64,000 nt of DNA from Hippopus hippopus (GCA_946811185.2 OX328104.1:10365918-10429917); one strand, 5' to 3'; counted from the stretch's first letter, positions 19,853 to 30,711 are shown. Notes: generated by a model not told the origin, from the letters alone. Translations and numbers: made by a program.

Positions 19853-20490
19853 TTAGTTCTCCTGAGCACTTCAAGGTGAGCTTTTGTTAGAGTGCTGTGT
19901 CTGTTGTCCATCGTCCAGGCGTCTACAATTACCTTGTGTACACTCTAGAAGCCACATTTTCAGTACATTACTCACAAAACTTGGTCAGGGTATTTGCCTT
20001 GACAATATCTTGGATAAGATTGATATTGTGTCATGTTGGGCAAAAAAGTAGGTCACCAGGTCAAATCTTAGAAAAACCTTGTGTTCACAAAACGAAATTG
20101 GGTCACATAGAGTCAAAAAGTAGGTCACTGGGAAAAATCGTAGAAAAAGCCTTGTGTGTACTCTAGAGGCCATATTTTTAGTCTTTTATTCATAAAACTT
20201 GGACAGCATGTTTGTCTTGATGATGTCGTGCTCATTTCATGTCAGGTCAAAAAGTAGGGCACTTGGCCAAATTTTAGGAAAAAAAACTTTTGTGCAGTCA
20301 AGTGGCCACATTTTCAGCCTGATACTCATGAAATATGGTCAGAATGTTTGTCTTGATGATATTCTCAGGCAAAAAGTAGGTCATTAACACTACATATTTT
20401 ACATCATCACCAGCACAATCTCTTCAGCTTTATCAGTCCTAGATGACTTTACTCGGGAGAGCGCTCTAGGGTTAATGGCTCTCTTGTTTT
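19853..20490 (+). mobile_element. HINE-I copy 2, nested in PB-A
   Basis: Starts AGTTCTCCTGAGCACTTCAAGGTGAGC and ends AGGGTTAATGGCTCTCTTGTTT. It contains about three degenerate 145-bp units (19946, 20166, 20312) with an internal deletion near 20090. Confidence 0.8.
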
Positions 20491-20545
20491 GTTTTCCCAC
20501 AATGTTTTCAAAACCATTTTCCACAGGATCAGCAACTCTTATGCT
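20491..20545 (-). mobile_element. PB-A right half after HINE-I
   Basis: GTTTTCCCACAATGTTTTC continues the hairpin arm interrupted at 19852, then CCATTTTCCACAGGATC. Confidence 0.75.
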
Positions 20546-20743
20546 GCAAGCCAAATGGATTCTACTTTTCTCAAAGCCTAAAAGTATATTTTCCATTCAA
20601 TTGAATCTGATTTTTGGTTCAAGATAAGTATCGGGTAGTTGAAAGATCAAGCTACATGTTCTGTGCTTTCTGAGCATGTTCTTTACTGTCAGCAAAAGCT
20701 ATCCGAGGCAACACTGGTAATGAAAGAGTTGTTTGGTAAAGAG

Positions 20744-20972
20744 TTAACTCTTTACCACACAATCTCAAGTTTTAATGACCCTGAAAGAGAAGGCTTTTGA
20801 AAATACTGTGGGAAAAGGAGAAAATGCAGGTAACCAGCATTTTCTCCTTTTCCCACAATGTTTTCTACCCTTTCCAAAATAAATTTCAATTTTTGAGTCA
20901 AAGATTTTTTGTCTTCTGCATATGCTTTCAATTTGGACAAGTCTAAGATTTTGTTGTTTGGTATAGAGTTAA
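20744..20972 (+). mobile_element. PB-A copy, plus, full length
   Basis: 229 bp, TTAACTCTTTACCACACAAT to TTGTTTGGTATAGAGTTAA. A TGTTTGGTAAAGAG just upstream is the end of another lost copy that shared the same TTAA. Confidence 0.95.
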
Positions 20973-21116
20973 AAGGGATTGATAGATGGCAATCACTTGG
21001 CAGTAGATGCTAACTGGCAGAGCTAGGTAAGTGCCAGCCCATGAATGTAAACACAGATACCTATTTAGCCCAGTTCTATGGATAGACCCAAGAAAAGGAG
21101 CATATGTGGCTGCTTT

Positions 21117-21390
21117 TTTATAACTCTTTTACAAAACAAAATAGAGCATATTTGGTTGCTTTTTTTTTTTTAAACTCTTTTACAAAACAAAATATTAGAC
21201 ATGCTCATAGTGACCACTTTTTTCAGACAACCTATCAAATGTAGCTCAAATGTCAGAATACATCTTTCAAAAGAGTAGAAAACATAATGAGAAAAAGGAG
21301 AAAATACTGGTGACCACCATTTTCTCCCTTTTCCTCATTGCTTCTTCCTCAAAGTCATAAAAAAACAGAAAAATTTTGTGAAGGGCTTAA
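21117..21390 (-). mobile_element. PB-A copy, minus, with duplicated left end
   Basis: The terminus AACTCTTTTACAAAACAAAATA occurs twice (about 21121 and 21172), separated by AGAGCATATTTGGTTGC and a T-run. The rest is a diverged copy ending GTGAAGGGCTTAA. Confidence 0.85.
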
Positions 21391-21612
21391 CTTTTACCTC
21401 TTACCAAATCATCTGGAGTTTGAAAAATCCTGATGAAGAAGCCTTTTTAAAACATTGTGGAAAATGCAGAAAATGCTGGTGATCAGCATTTTCTCCTTTG
21501 CCACAATGTTTTCTACCTTTTCAACAATAGCATTCATCATTTGGGCCACATTTAATTTACTGTCTGCAAATTGGTTTCAATAAAGAAGAGGTGAAATTTG
21601 GCCATCAGGTAG
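21387..21612 (+). mobile_element. PB-A copy, plus
   Basis: Shares TTAA with the preceding copy. CTTACCAAATCATCTGGAG to GCCATCAGGTAGAATT. Hairpin core is GCTGGTGATCAGC. Confidence 0.85.
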
Positions 21613-21674
21613 AATTGATGCATGTTGATCATCTTCTATTTACAACAATGCTTTCTGAGGTTGTCTGAATTTTC

Positions 21675-21780
21675 AAGAGAGTGTTCTTGGGCAAGACACT
21701 TCAGAGCCCTAGCCTAGTGCTGGTGAAGCCCATAACAGTAAGGAATATTGTAAGCTGTCACTGTTATGTTACTGAAATAA
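21675..21780 (+). mobile_element. SINE-R tail fragment
   Basis: TTCTTGGGCAAGACACTTCA and CCTAGTGCTGGTGAAGCCC match the 3' half of SINE-R at 15190-15230. Confidence 0.5.
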
Positions 21781-21861
21781 TCTTATAAAGCATCTTTAAA
21801 CATCATTCAGTCAATTCTGAAGTTGTCCGTTTCAAAGTTTTTTTAGGAGGTGTTGAGATGA

Positions 21862-22089
21862 TATCCCTACACCAAACAATAAAATTTTGGACTCAACCAA
21901 ATAGAAAGCATTTGCAGACAACAAATCGAACATACACCAAGTGATGATATCTGTCTTTGATAGGGTATAAAACATTGTGGGAATGGGAGAAAATGCTGGT
22001 TACCAGCATTTTCTCCTTTTCCCACAATGTTTTCAAAAGTCTTCTCTATCAGGGTAATTAAAACTTGGGATTGTGTGGTAAAGAGTCAA
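21862..22089 (-). mobile_element. PB-A copy, minus
   Basis: CCCTACACCAAACAATAAAA to TTGTGTGGTAAAGAGTCAA. Hairpin perfect. The junction with the next copy is TCAA, a mutated TTAA. Confidence 0.9.
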
Positions 22090-22314
22090 CTCTTTACCAC
22101 ACAATCCCGAGTTTTAACGACCCTGAGGAAAAAGCCGTTTGAAAATATTATGGGAAAAGGAGAAAATGCTGGTAACCAGCATTTTCTCCTTTTCCCACAA
22201 TGTTTTCTACTAGTCCCAAAACAAATTTTAATTTTTGGGTAACGTTTATTTTGTCGTCTGCAAATGCTTTGAATTTGAACTAGTCTAAAATTTTGTCGTT
22301 TGGTAAAGAGTTAA
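22086..22314 (+). mobile_element. PB-A copy, plus, full length
   Basis: 229 bp, back to back with the preceding copy. ACTCTTTACCACACAATCCC to TCGTTTGGTAAAGAGTTAA. Confidence 0.95.
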
Positions 22315-22499
22315 AGTTAAACCCTAGTCAGTCATTAAGTGTTTGAATCTTTCTGAGGTTGACACTTATCTCGTTTACAGTCTAAGATTTACACGCCCTG
22401 ACAGACAAAATGATGACAAAGAATCATCAAGGATTTTGAAAAAGGGAAATTTTACCTAAAGCTTTCTGTCTGTGCTTTGTGTAGGAGTATAGATTGTCA

Positions 22500-22742
22500 C
22501 GACCTTTAACCAAACAATCCCGTGATTTTACGACTGAGAAAAATGGTTTCTGAAAACATTGTCGGAAAAGGAGAAAATGCTGGTTACCAGCATTTTCTCC
22601 TTTTCCCACAATGTTTTCTACCATTTTCTGCTGTTTATAATACAAATTCCTTTATTTGAATACCGGTATTTTCCAATATTTGTCGTCTGCTATCCCTTTG
22701 AATTTGGACAAGTGTGAAATGTCCTCCTCTGGTAAAGATTTC
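22500..22742 (+). mobile_element. PB-A copy, plus
   Basis: ACCTTTAACCAAACAATCCC to CCTCTGGTAAAGATT. Perfect hairpin centre. A short insertion (TTTGAATACCGGTATT) lies in the right half. Confidence 0.85.
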
Positions 22743-22751
22743 ATCAACTAT

Positions 22752-22835
22752 CTTAGCCCTTCACCTGACCATGCACATGTTTTAATTAACCTGCAGTAGA
22801 TGCTTTTGTAAACATGGTTTAAATTGATCTCACAG
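22752..22835 (+). mobile_element. PB-A left fragment
   Basis: TTAGCCCTTCACCTGACCAT then CCTGCAGTAGATGCTTTTGT. Broken before the hairpin. Confidence 0.5.
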
Positions 22836-22849
22836 AATTATGAAAGTAC

Positions 22850-22922
22850 TTAGTCAAGTAAAACTGCCGACTTTGTGCAGTCTGATCTTGATCTGCTGTG
22901 TAAATGAAAGCAACTGAAGTTC
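22850..22922. repeat. PB-D-type hairpin fragment
   Basis: GACTTTGTGCAGTCTGATCTTGATCTGC keeps one arm of the PB-D hairpin. Confidence 0.4.
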
Positions 22923-22948
22923 TTCTTACGTCAAAGCTTTCTATGGGT

Positions 22949-23177
22949 TTAACTCTATACCGTATAGTCCCGAGTTTTAACTACCCTGGAAGAGAAGGCT
23001 TTTGAAAAGATTAAGAGAAAAGGAAAAAGTGCTGGTAACAAGCATTTTCTCCTTTTCCCTCAATATTTTCAACCTTGTCAAAGATAAAAATCATCATTTT
23101 AGCAACATTTAATATGTCCTCTGCAAATGCTTTCAATTTGGTTCAATCGAATGTGTTGTCGTTATGTAAAAGGTTAA
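22949..23177 (+). mobile_element. PB-A copy, plus, full length
   Basis: 229 bp, TTAACTCTATACCGTATAGT to TTATGTAAAAGGTTAA. Diverged hairpin (AAAGTGCTGGTAACAAGC). Confidence 0.9.
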
Positions 23178-23394
23178 CTTGTACTGGAGTTCCTAGAAAG
23201 ATGTCTCCAAGGGCTATCTAAAAGCCATTAGTGCTTTGAGAGTCCAAATAGTTTTCTTTAAACCATAAATCTGGATTGTACTGTCTTCCGTAAAGAAGAG
23301 AACATGTGGCACTGTCATAGTCCTATCATGGTTTGCATTGTTGTGGGCGTAGTGCAAAAACTTGGACATTTACTGAAATCTGTCATTATTACAT

Positions 23395-23510
23395 TATATA
23401 CAACAGGGAAGCACATATTAGAAGGCCAGGTAACTCTCAGAATATTTTTGACAAAGTTATGCCTTTTTTTCGACTCGTCCTCTTCACAAAAAAAACCAGC
23501 ACAGTGTTTG
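23395..23510 (+). mobile_element. HINE-Q fragment
   Basis: ACAGGGAAGCACATATTAGA, AGGCCAGGTAACTCTCAG, ATTTTTGACAAAGTTATGCC match the middle of Q at 29600-29690. Confidence 0.45.
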
Positions 23511-23531
23511 AACCGCCATGCTGTACTCCTT

Positions 23532-23761
23532 TTAACTCTTTTACCAAATGACAAAATTTTAGAAGTGTCCAAATTCAAAGCATTTGCAGACAACAAAATT
23601 AACATGACTGGAAAGTTTAAACCTGTTTTTGGAAGGGTAGAAAATATTGTGGGAAAAGGAGAAAATGCTGGTTACCAGCATTTTCTCCTTTTCCTTCAGT
23701 GTTTTCAAAAGTCTTCTTTCTCAGGGTAAATAAATGTCGGGATTGCGTGGTAAAGGGTTAA
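23532..23761 (-). mobile_element. PB-A copy, minus, full length
   Basis: TTAACTCTTTTACCAAATGA to TGCGTGGTAAAGGGTTAA. Hairpin near-perfect. TTAAACTTTTTACAAAGTGA right after it is the start of a further, lost copy. Confidence 0.95.
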
Positions 23762-23907
23762 ACTTTTTACAAAGTGATAATTTTTTTTTTCAAAAATGCC
23801 TCAAAGAATGAACAGCTCATTTCAAGTCATCACTTGAGAAGGTCCATCTCTCCTTGTAAGATAAAACCAGCCAATAGGGGTCTTTTGCAAAGAGCTTGTA
23901 TCAATCC

Positions 23908-24046
23908 ATCTTTACCAAACAAGACAACCTGACATGGTACACTGCCAGGTGCTTTCATCATTCATGTGGTTCAAAGGATGATTCTGTTCTTTGAAAATGG
24001 TGAAAAACGTTGTTAAATAAGGAGAAAAATTTTAACTTTTTCCATG
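23908..24046 (-). mobile_element. PB-A left half, cut by SINE-F
   Basis: ATCTTTACCAAACAAGACAA, GTGGTTCAAAGGATGATTCT and GGTGAAAAACGTTGTTAAAT are PB-A left-half motifs. The SINE starts in the hairpin region. Confidence 0.65.
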
Positions 24047-24310
24047 CCCGCCCTGGGAGGATAGTGGTTAGTGTATCTGACTCGTGAACAGACAATTGTG
24101 AGTTCAGTATCCAATTGAGGCAAACTTTCTTTCCGACAATTTTTCGCCTCTCACCTCTGAAGCATGTGAGAAAAGCAGTTAGTGGCTTGAAAAGAAAGTT
24201 GTGTCAGTACTAATGTGAGAAAGCAAGGAAACACATTTATAGATGCACTGATCACTTTGATATGACCTAAGCTGTTAAAATAGCTTAAACTCCCAATACA
24301 AATCAAATAA
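24047..24310 (+). mobile_element. SINE-F, tRNA-derived, copy 1
   Basis: Head GGATAGTGGTTAGTGTATCT (A-box zone) and GTGAGTTCAGTATCC (B-box zone). Body TTTTTCGCCTCTCACCTCTG, tail TTAAACTCCCAATACAAATC. Diverged from the better copy at 40666. Confidence 0.75.
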
Positions 24311-24314
24311 AATC

Positions 24315-24428
24315 AAAAGCTTTTTCCGTAACGTTTTCCACTCTGTGGAAGACAACTTTCATCTTACAAGCCACCCTATAATGTTTTCTGCCCTACCAAA
24401 GACAAGTTTAATTTTATAACCCACCTTT
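24315..24428 (+). mobile_element. PB-A right-half pieces, duplicated
   Basis: GTTTTCCACTCTGTGGAAGA and again GTTTTCTGCCCTACCAAAGA: two successive copies of the post-hairpin segment before the next TTAA. Confidence 0.6.
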
Positions 24429-24655
24429 AACTCTTTACCACACAAGTATATTGTCGACCTGTCCAAACTGAAAACATTTGCAAATGACAACTCTAATGTG
24501 GCTAAAATGATGGAGCTTGACCTTGATGGGGTAGAACACATTGTGGGAAAAGGAGAAAATGCTGGTTACCAGCATTTTCTCCTTTTTCCGCAAGGTTTTC
24601 AAAAGGCTTCTTCCTCAGTGTCGTTTTAACACGGGATTGTGTGGTAAAAGGTTAA
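24427..24655 (-). mobile_element. PB-A copy, minus, full length
   Basis: 229 bp, TTAACTCTTTACCACACAAG to TGTGTGGTAAAAGGTTAA. Confidence 0.95.
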
Positions 24656-24669
24656 AAATGCAATAGTTT

Positions 24670-24900
24670 CAGCATGGACCAGTTCAGAATTTTGTCTTCT
24701 AGTAAGCATTTAACCCTTTACCAAATGACGAAATTTCAGACATGTCAGAATTTAAAGCTTTTAATTTGCGGACCACAAGATAATTGCGAGTAAAAAATAG
24801 AAAAAAAAGAATTTTACCTTTGAAACGATGGAAGACATGTTGGGAAAAGGAGAAAATTCTGGTGACCAACATTCTTCTTTTACCACAGTGTTTTCTAATA
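24670..24900 (-). mobile_element. PB-A end fragment and minus copy, right side lost
   Basis: TGGACCAGTTCAGAATTTTG at 24676 is the end of a plus copy. A minus copy starts at TTAACCCTTTACCAAATGAC (24710) and breaks up after its diverged hairpin. Confidence 0.7.
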
Positions 24901-25034
24901 GTACAGTAATACTGTCATGGCCCTTTTGTGGTCTTTGTCTGCATAGACTTGCAAAGAATTCCACATTTTCTCATATCTCTGTTCTTAAGATAATTACATC
25001 AGACTTGTTCTTGGCATTAATTATGAAAAGAGAA

Positions 25035-25095
25035 ACCTAAACAACAAGGGTAGGTGACTCTGATATATTTTTTACAGTTTTGCGCCTTTTTTATT
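25035..25095 (+). mobile_element. HINE-Q fragment hosting HINE-I copy 3
   Basis: AACAACAAGGGTAGGTGACT and TTTTGCGCCTTTTTT match Q up to its T-run. Q resumes at 26721. Confidence 0.5.
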
Positions 25096-26720
25096 AGCTC
25101 AACTGAGCTTTTGTGATCATGCTGTGTCCAGCATCCGTCGTGCATCATGCATTGTCTGACATGTGGTCCTCATCATTTACCTTGTTTGCAGTGTAGAGGC
25201 CACATTTTTAGTCAGATACTCATGAAACTTGGTCAGAATGTTTTTTTTTTTAATAATATCTCAGACAAGTTCGAAATTGGGTCATATCCGATAAAAAAGT
25301 AGGTAAACAGGCCAAATCTTAGAAAAACCTTGTGTGCACTCTAGAGGCCACATTTTCAGCCTGATACTCTTGAAACTTGGTCAGAATTGTTGTCTTGACG
25401 ATATCTTGGACAATGTGGGGTCAAAAAGTAGGTCAATGGGCCAAATCTTAGAAAAACCCAGTGTGCACTCGAAAGGCCACGTTGTCAGCCTAATACTCAT
25501 GAAACTAGGTCAGAGTGTTTGTTTTGATGATATCTAGAACAAATTCAAAATTGGGTCATGTCTGGTCAAAAAGTAGGTCACTGGACTGAATCTTAGAAAA
25601 ACCTTGTGTGCATGCTACAGGCCACATTTTCAGCCTGATACCCATGGAACCAGGTCAGCGTCTTTGACTTGATGGTATCTTGGACAAGTTCAAAAATGGG
25701 TCATGTCTGGTCAAAAAGTTGGTCACTGGACTGAATCTTAGAAAAACCATGTTTGCATTCTAGAGGACACATTTTTAGCCTGATACTAAGGAAACTATGT
25801 CAGAGTCTTTGTCTTGATGATATCTCAGGGAAGTGTGAAATTTGGTCACCTCAGGTCAAAAAGTAGGTCACTGGGCCAAATCTTAGAAAAAGTAGGTCAC
25901 TGGGCCAAATCTTAGAAAAGCCTTGTGTGCACACCACAGGCCACATTTTTATTGCCAGATACTCATGAAACAAGGTCGGTGTGTTTGTCTTTATGATTTC
26001 TTAGAGAACGTTGAAATTTGGTCACCTTCGGTCAAAAAGTAAGTCGAGGGGCCATATCTTTGAAAAACCATATGTACACTGTAGAGGGCACATTTTAAGC
26101 TAGATACTCATGAAACTAGGTCAGAGTTTTTGTCTCAATGATATCTCATACATGTTTGAAATTGGGTCAAAAAGTAGGTCACTTAGCCAAATCTTAGAAA
26201 AACCTGATGTGCAGTCTAGAGGCCACATTCAGCTTGATACTTTTGAAACTTGATCAGAATATTTGTCTTGTTGACATCTCAGATGAGATTGAATTGGGAC
26301 ATGTCTGGTCAAAAAATAGGTCACTGGGCTGAATCTTAGAAAAACCTTGTGTACACTCTACAGACCACATTTTCAGCCTGATACTTATTAAACGCGGTCA
26401 GACTGTTTGTCTCGATGATATCTTATACAAAATTTGAATTTGGGTCATGTTGGGTCAATAAGTAGGTCACTGGGCCAAATCATAGAAAAACTGTTTGTAC
26501 ACTCTAGAGGCTACATTTTCAGCCTGATACTCATGAAACTTGGTCAGAATGTTTGTCTTGCTGATATCTGGGACAAGTTTGAAATTGGGTCATGTCTGGT
26601 CAAAAAGTACGTCACCTAACCTAAATGTTTTACATCATCACGATCAGGATCTCTGCAGCTTTATCAACCCTAGATGACCTTACTCAGGTGAGCACTTTAA
26701 GGCCAATGGCACTCTTGTTT
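25096..26720 (+). mobile_element. HINE-I copy 3 with ten tandem units
   Basis: Opens AGCTCAACTGAGCTTTTGTG (shortened hairpin) and closes ACTCAGGTGAGCACTTTAAGG, CCAATGGC, ACTCTTGTTT. Units start at about 25195, 25343, 25472, 25617, 25762, 25936, 26082, 26218, 26360 and 26505. A 31-bp stretch is duplicated in tandem at 25858-25919 (AAGTAGGTCACTGGGCCAAA twice). Confidence 0.8.
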
Positions 26721-26786
26721 AGAATTTTCACTAAAGACACCAAAAGCTGAGTGTTGACATCTGTACACAGTGCCCTTGTTTACTGT
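26721..26786 (+). mobile_element. HINE-Q right end after HINE-I
   Basis: AGAATTTTCACTAAAGACAC and GACATCTGTACACAGTGCCC, then TTGTTT, correspond to the right end of Q (TTGGCACCCACAAGCAGTGC, then TCTTGTT) at 29722-29749. Confidence 0.5.
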
Positions 26787-26868
26787 TTTTGTTGGAGAAA
26801 ACACTTTTTATGACCATAGATGTGCCACCTCACTGTCTGTCAAAATAACAGAGTTGTTTATCTGCATA

Positions 26869-27089
26869 TGAACCCTTTACCAAACAATCCTGTGTGTTTA
26901 TGACTGGCGGAAGGAAGCCGTATGAATACATTGTGGAAAACGGAGAAATTTTTGATAAGCAGCATTTTCTCCTTTTCCCACAATTTTTCTGCCATTTCAA
27001 AAAGAAATTTTATCCCTTTAGCTACATATGATTTGTCATCAGCCATTGCTTTCTATTTGGACCGGTCTAAAATTTTGTTGTCTGGTTAA
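26869..27089 (+). mobile_element. PB-A copy, plus
   Basis: AACCCTTTACCAAACAATCC to TTGTCTGGTTAA; the terminal AAAGGG is lost at the junction with the next copy. Confidence 0.85.
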
Positions 27090-27306
27090 TTCTTTACAAA
27101 ATCTGAGACGGGTTCAAATTGCAGGCATAAGCAGACAACAAACAAAATGTGGCTCATATGATGAGATTTGTTCCCAAAAGGGCAGAAAATGTTGTAGAAA
27201 AAGGAGAAAATGCTGGTTACCAGCATTTTCTCCTTTTCCCACAATGTTTTCAAAATAATTCTTACTCGGGGTCTTGTAAACTCAGGATTGTGTGGTGAAG
27301 TGTTAA
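27086..27306 (-). mobile_element. PB-A copy, minus
   Basis: TTAATTCTTTACAAAATCTG to TTGTGTGGTGAAGTGTTAA. Shares TTAA with the preceding copy. Confidence 0.9.
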
Positions 27307-27510
27307 GAGTAAAATCACAGCAGTAGTGGCACCCTGATCGTAGTAACACCTTAGATCTTGTTCAATAGTAACACATTTGTTTATCTGATGTAGAATCTGT
27401 CTAGAAGACGATGTTTTGCCAGCAAACACAAGTTCTGCATTATCCCGCACAGTGCCAAAAGATATTGTTAGTGATCTAACGATAGATTTTAAATTGATGT
27501 CTTTTGGCAT

Positions 27511-27751
27511 TTAACCATTTACCTCACGATAAAAAATGTAGACTTGTGTTCAGATGGAAAGCATTAAAAAAATTTTGCAGTCGACAACTTGTGTAGCTCA
27601 AATAATGGAATTTGTCTAAGGAAGGGTAGAAAATATTGTGGTGAAAAGGAGAAAATGCTGGTAACCAGCATTTTCTCCTTTTCCCACAATATTTTCAAAA
27701 GGCTTCTTTCCCCAGGTCGGTAAAACTCAGGATTGTGTGGTAAAGGGTTAA
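27511..27751 (-). mobile_element. PB-A copy, minus
   Basis: TTAACCATTTACCTCACGAT to TGTGTGGTAAAGGGTTAA. An extra AAAAAAATTTTGC lies in the left half. Confidence 0.9.
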
Positions 27752-27975
27752 CTGTTTATAAGACAACAAAATCGTAGATAGTCTGTATTGAAAGCACTTG
27801 CAGATGACAAATTGAATGTGGTTCAAACATTGGGATTTGACTTAAAGAAGGGTAAAAAGCATCTAGGAAAACGGAGAAAATACTGGTTACCAGCATTTTC
27901 TCCTTTTCCTACAAAGCTTTCAAGGGCCCTCTCTGTGAAGGTCTTTAGAGTAGGGGATTGTGTGGTTATGGGCTA
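27748..27975 (-). mobile_element. PB-A copy, minus, head to tail
   Basis: Shares TTAA with the preceding copy, in the same orientation. TTAACTGTTTATAAGACAAC to TTGTGTGGTTATGGGCTAA. Confidence 0.9.
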
Positions 27976-27997
27976 AGCAATATTGTATGTTTTTATT

Positions 27998-29168
27998 AGC
28001 TCATCTGAGCATGGAGTGCTCAAGGTGAGCTTTTGTGGTCATGCTGTGTCCGTCGCGGATCGTGCGTCATCAGTTTTACCTCGTGTATGACATACAGGCC
28101 ACATTTTCAGTCTGATACTCATGAAACTTGGTCAGAATATTTGTCTTGGTGATATCTCGTATTAATTTGAAAATGGGTCACGTTGGGTCAAAAACTAGGT
28201 CAGATCTTAGAAAAGCCTTGTGTACACTCTTGAGGCCACATTTCCAGTCAAATACTCTTGACTCTTGGTCAGAATATGTGTCTTGATCACATCTTAAACA
28301 AGTTCGAAAATGGGTCATGTCGAGTCAAAAACTAGGTCACCAGGTCAAATCTAAGAAAAAGCTTGTGTATACTCTTAAGTCCATTTTTTTGGTCCAGTAC
28401 TCTTGAAAGTTCGTCAGAATATTTGTCTTGATGATATTGTAAGCTAGTTCGAAAATTGGTCATGTCGGTTGAATAACTAGGTCACGATGTCAAATCTTTG
28501 AAAACCTTGTGTACACTCTAGAGGCCACATTTTCAGTCCAGTACTCATGAAAATTGGTCAGAATGTTTGTCTGGGTGGCATGTTAGAGGAGTTTGAAAAT
28601 GGGTCAGTAGGTCACTAAGTCAAATCTTAGAAAAACCTGTGTAAACTCTAGAAGCCACATTTTCAGTCCAATACTCATGAATGTTTGATATCTAACATGA
28701 AATTGAAAAGGGGTCACATCAGGTCAAAAACTAGGTCACCAGGTCAAATCTTAAAATAGCTTGTGTTTGCTCTACAGGCAACATTTTCCGTCTAATACTT
28801 TTGAAACTTAGGCAGAAAGGTTTTCTTGATGATCAATAAGATAAAATTGAAAATGGGTCACATTAAGTAAAAAACTAGGTCGCCATGTCAGATCTTGAAA
28901 AAACCTTGTGTACACTCTAGAGGCCACATTTTCTGTCCAATACTCATGAAAAGTGGTCAGAATCTTTATTTTGACCACTTATACAATGGGGCTGGGCTAA
29001 AAACAAGGTCATGAGGTCAAGTTCTAGAAAAAGCATTTGTACTTGCTAGAGGCCAAATTTTCAGTCCAGTACTTATGAAAGCTTGTTAGATTTTGAATAT
29101 GAATATGAGTCATATTTGGTCAAAAGGCCCAGGTGAGCAACTTCAGGGCCATCATGGCCCTATTGTTC
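27998..29168 (+). mobile_element. HINE-I copy 4 with about eight units
   Basis: Opens AGCTCATCTGAGCATGGAGTGCTCAAGGTGAGC after TTTTTATT. Closes CAGGTGAGCAACTTCAGG, GCCATCATGGCCC, TATTGTT. Units begin near 28094, 28231, 28376, 28521, 28649, 28775, 28920 and 29047 and are more diverged than in copies 1 and 3. Confidence 0.8.
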
Positions 29169-29426
29169 ATTTATGGACAAGCAGAGGGTATAGAAAAAAA
29201 AAAAAAAAACTGCCTTGCTGTAGTGCTTGGATGGGTCACCAAGCTGCTGAACATTAGACAAGTTTTTTCAGGCACATCACTTTTAGCTGCAGTTGCTTTT
29301 TTTTCAACGATAATTTAGATTAACATGGTGTCTTGAAAAATATAATATATAATTATAAAGACTTTTCAATAATATTCAAAACAATGAGGAAAAAGAAGTA
29401 CATGTAATTACTGGTGAGGTTACTTT

Positions 29427-29749
29427 TAAGCTCGACTGTTTTCTAAGAAAACATCCAGGTGTTGTCATAGCCAAGTAGTCATTTGCATCATTGTCTGCGT
29501 CATCATCATCATGCAAAGACTCTTAACATTTTCAAAAACGTTGACATTTTATAAAATCTCTTACATCACTTAAGACATTTATTTCAAACTTAGACAAGTT
29601 GTCCACTATCAAAAGGGGAAGCACTATTCAACAAGGGCAGGTAACCATTAAATTATTTTTGACACAGTTATGTCCTCTTTTTGACTTGGAATTTTCATTG
29701 ACAAACAAGCAACTGAAGCAGAGCATTGGCACCCACAAGCAGTGCTCTT
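29427..29749 (+). mobile_element. HINE-Q, fullest copy
   Basis: Begins TTTTAAGCTCGACTGTTTTC and ends TTGGCACCCACAAGCAGTGC, then TCTTGTT. It shares the T-rich 5' junction, an AGCTC start and the CTCTTGTT end with I and J. An ATC/TCA-rich simple stretch sits near 29500. Family naming is inference. Confidence 0.55.
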
Positions 29750-29759
29750 GTTATTATTT

Positions 29760-30055
29760 ATCTTGATATTGAACCACAAAAGATTTTCAGTCTTAATATA
29801 CCAGCACCTATTTTTGTGAAGATTTTTTTTATTGTCACAGTTATATTGTATTATCTGTTGCTTGCAACTAAAATTGGTTGCACATGTACAAAGTTTTCTT
29901 TTAAACTTTGGGAACAAACATTCATATGGAGCATATTATCTACTTTCCTATAGAAAAGGGTTTCACTTAAAGTGCTGAATAAACCCATAATATATTTTCT
30001 GTATATAAAGAAGACCTAAATGATCACAATTTCAAGGTTGCTCTATTCTAGAGTG
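29760..30055. other. Unassigned AT-rich DNA
   Basis: I see no gene or repeat that I can name. Confidence 0.4.
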
Positions 30056-30059
30056 TTTC

Positions 30060-30160
30060 AGCAAAGTGGACAGTGTAGATCAAAGATCAGGCTGCATGTT
30101 TTGTGCAGCCTGATCTTGATCTACACTGGCCACAAAAGCAACTATAGCTGTGAAAGGCTC
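30060..30160. repeat. PB-D-type hairpin, best intron copy
   Basis: GTGTAGATCAAAGATCAGGC pairs with GCCTGATCTTGATCTACAC across ATGTTTTGTG. Followed by GCAACTATAGCTGTGAAAGG as at 8270. Confidence 0.6.
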
Positions 30161-30436
30161 TTTAAGGGTTAAAAGCTGTTCTTGATTGTGTGAAAGAAGC
30201 TAAACCATTAAAGTTCAGTCTGCCTGTTTGTGTCAAGTTAGTGAGACACAAGATTACAGTACCATTTACACGTAGAGATTAATATGATAAGTTTTCTCAC
30301 GAGTCTGTTTGTCTGTTCTAGGACTGATCATTCCTATCTCAGATTTTGTTGTTCGGAGACAAAATCTTTTGTTCTGAGAGTTAATTACTTTTTTTCTGCG
30401 GTAATTGCCTTTTTTCATGGACTTTTTGGCTTATAA

Positions 30437-30711
30437 CTCTTCACCAGGTTGCAAAATTTTAGACCTGTTCAAATTTTAGGCATTAGCAAACAACAAGATA
30501 AAAGTGATTCAGTTGATAGGATTTACCTTTGAAAGGATGAAAAAACAAAAAGGGAGTTAGAAAAATAGATGGTTACCAGCATTTTCTACATTTCCAACAT
30601 TGTTTTCCACCAGATCAAAGATAAATCCCATCACTTGAGCCACATTTGATTTGTCATCTGCAAATGCTTGGACCAGTCTTTAACTTTCTGTCCTGGTAAA
30701 GAGCTACTGCT
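30437..30711. mobile_element. Chimeric PB-A with the same arm on both sides
   Basis: The left half is the minus-type arm (AACTCTTCACCAGGTTGCAA, AAATTTTAGACCTGTTCAAA). The right half is the plus-type arm (ATTTGTCATCTGCAAATGCT, TGGACCAGTCTTTAACTTTC, CCTGGTAAAGAGC). The whole element is therefore a long inverted repeat of one arm. The usual opposite arm (GACCCTGAGG) is absent. Confidence 0.75.

Noticed and set aside
23304..23729. 141-codon plus frame
   Set aside because: Built from a HINE-Q fragment and a PB-A copy; no domain-like composition.
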